Assembly: GCF_015689195.1 (NCBI RefSeq)
Contig: NZ_CP065044.1
Location: 1,674,001 to 1,738,000, forward strand
Source: Pectobacterium aroidearum
GTDB taxonomy: Bacteria > Pseudomonadota > Gammaproteobacteria > Enterobacterales > Enterobacteriaceae
Direction of reading: 5' to 3'
Length of the DNA: 64,000 bases
Position numbers and translations under genes: made by a program. The notes beneath the pieces are model-generated. The model saw only the letters and a list, made by a program, of their open reading frames with translations. It did no database searches and had not been told where the DNA came from. Of the stretch, positions 62,799 through 64,000 are shown one piece after another. Numbering within the stretch: the first letter of the stretch is position 1; every line of letters begins with the position of its first letter.

Positions 62799-64000
62799 AT
62801 GATGAAACCGCACCTGATTGTGATTGGTAATGGGATGGCAAGCGCACGATTCGTCGATGTGCTGCGTCAACTGGCCGCGACGCGCTACCGCATCACCGTG
62901 ATTGGTGATGAACCGCGCGTCAGCTATAACCGCATTCTGCTGTCGCCGGTATTGAGCGGCGAAAAAGCGTTTACGGATACGTTGTTAACGCCCGCGGCTA
63001 TCGACGACGATGCGGCGTTGCCGGTGAACACTCTGCTGGGTGAGCGGGTAACCCATATCGATCGCCAGCAGCGTGAGGTGACAACGACGCAACGGCAACT
63101 GCATTACGACCATCTGGTGCTGGCGACAGGTTCCACGCCGTTTATGCCGCCGATGCCCGGTATCGATCTGGCGGGGGTGTGTGGCTTCCGCACGCTGGAT
63201 GATGTCGAGCTGATGTTGACGACGATCCGCCGGTCCGTTCCTGCGGTGGTGATTGGCGGGGGCTTGCTCGGGATTGAAGCGGCAGCGGCGCTGAAACTGC
63301 GCGGCGCTGACGTCACGCTGCTGCATCGCGTTCCGGTTTTGATGGAGCGGCAGTTGGACGCTATGGCAAGCGACCTGCTGTGCGACAGCCTGCGCGCACG
63401 CGGTATTGCCTGTGAGACGGATGTGCAGGTTGTGGCGCTGCACGGTGATGAACACGGCGTCACGGCTGTTGCACTGGCGGATGGCCGCACGATCCCCGCC
63501 GGTCTGGTGGTGGTGACCGCAGGCGTGATCCCCGCCAGCCAGCTTGCACGCGAGTGCGGATTACCCTGCAACCGCGGCATCCTGGTGGACGGTCAACTGC
63601 AAACTGCCGACCCCTATATCAGTGCAATTGGCGAATGCTGCGAGCTCAATGGCGAAGTTGTCGGGCTGGTTGCCCCATGTTTCGCCCATGCCACTCTGGT
63701 GGCGCAGCGTCTGGCCGGACACGCACCGCAAGATTATCAACGTGAACAGGCGGCGACGCGGTTGAAAGTTACGGGCATTGGCGTGGTCAGCGGCGGCGAT
63801 ATCAACGTGGCGCCTGACGATGAGGTGTACACCCTTTTTGATCCGCAGACGCAGCACTATCGTCGTCTGCTCCTGCGCGACGGGCGGCTGAGCGGTGTTC
63901 TGCTGTATGGCGACACCGACGATAGCCAGCGTCTGCTGGCCGCAATGGATCGCGCAACCGCAGGCGAGACGATTCCGCCTGCCTCGCTGCTTTTTGGCTT
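62799..64000 (+). CDS. FAD-dependent reductase of assimilatory nitrate/nitrite reduction, partial
   Basis: The first 400 residues of a protein cut by the window edge. FAD-binding IGNGMASARF near residue 8, the second dinucleotide loop VVIGGGLLGIEAAAALKLRG near 152 and ISAIGECCELNGEVVGLVAP near 275 mark the NirB/NasC group of NAD(P)H-dependent oxidoreductases. By analogy with Klebsiella nasFEDCBA it is either NasC, the reductase partner of nitrate reductase NasA, or the N terminus of a NirB-like nitrite reductase (NasB). The length beyond the window would decide. Start ATG 62799 or 62802, after GGA. Confidence 0.85.
   Translation, partial: MMKPHLIVIGNGMASARFVDVLRQLAATRYRITVIGDEPRVSYNRILLSPVLSGEKAFTDTLLTPAAIDDDAALPVNTLLGERVTHIDRQQREVTTTQRQLHYDHLVLATGSTPFMPPMPGIDLAGVCGFRTLDDVELMLTTIRRSVPAVVIGGGLLGIEAAAALKLRGADVTLLHRVPVLMERQLDAMASDLLCDSLRARGIACETDVQVVALHGDEHGVTAVALADGRTIPAGLVVVTAGVIPASQLARECGLPCNRGILVDGQLQTADPYISAIGECCELNGEVVGLVAPCFAHATLVAQRLAGHAPQDYQREQAATRLKVTGIGVVSGGDINVAPDDEVYTLFDPQTQHYRRLLLRDGRLSGVLLYGDTDDSQRLLAAMDRATAGETIPPASLLFG

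Noticed and set aside
1-64000. CRISPR arrays, tRNA or rRNA genes, insertion sequences
   Set aside because: No regularly spaced short repeats, no cloverleaf or rRNA sequence and no transposase were recognised; the repeats seen are ERIC elements and a coding repeat in the tail fibre gene.

Overview
The window looks like a chromosomal segment of a soft-rot enterobacterium, most likely Pectobacterium. This rests on gene order and protein similarity recalled from memory, not on a search. The first half is the enterobacterial backbone block yfcH-folX-yfcG / yfcE-yfcD / pta-ackA / yfbV-yfbU-yfbT-yfbS-yfbR-alaA / hexA(lrhA) / nuoA-N / elaB. The second half is a mosaic of accessory and relocated modules. 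Several intergenic regions carry ERIC (enterobacterial repetitive intergenic consensus) elements. No rRNA, tRNA, CRISPR array or insertion sequence was recognised.

Layout. 1-12580: pterin, glutathione-transferase-like, phosphodiesterase and Nudix genes, the acetate switch (ackA-pta, minus strand), small conserved yfb genes, a sugar phosphatase, an anion permease, a 5'-deoxynucleotidase and alanine aminotransferase. 13082-14032: HexA/LrhA, a LysR regulator. 14710-29863: the complete 13-gene complex I operon with fused nuoCD, closed by a strong terminator. 30087-37452: elaB, the trehalose PTS and hydrolase pair treBC, a 32-residue open reading frame with its own CRP sites and terminator, an acetyltransferase, a PhzF-family enzyme and the ABC-F protein YbiT. 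37692-43559: a divergent, Fur-box-flanked haem cluster (HmuT plus TonB receptor on minus; HutW-HutX-ChuY-like on plus). 43721-50812: ylaC, a membrane PQQ dehydrogenase, a glutamine amidotransferase, a YdcR-like MocR regulator and fdhE. 50885-54569: two DUF202 proteins and cytochrome bd (cydABX). 55104-57529: an isolated phage tail fibre and its assembly protein. 57830-64000: the assimilatory nitrate cluster nasR-nasFED and a truncated FAD reductase gene.

The genes fit a facultative anaerobe: complex I and cytochrome bd for respiration, ackA-pta for overflow and fermentation, an anaerobic haem-opening pathway (HutW family), formate dehydrogenase maturation (FdhE), and nitrate used as nitrogen source. 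The nas region shows its control logic almost completely: near-consensus sigma-54 promoters before nasR and nasF, NtrC-like sites, and a nasF leader in which a two-hexaloop ANTAR-type RNA overlaps an intrinsic terminator.

The most interesting observations are (1) the mutually exclusive ANTAR RNA and terminator before nasF, (2) a previously unlabelled 32-aa microprotein gene at 33968-34066, (3) an insert inside two ERIC elements whose three hairpins keep their shape while their sequences differ, and (4) a stranded tail-fibre module with a 95-residue internal repeat between cydA and nasR.
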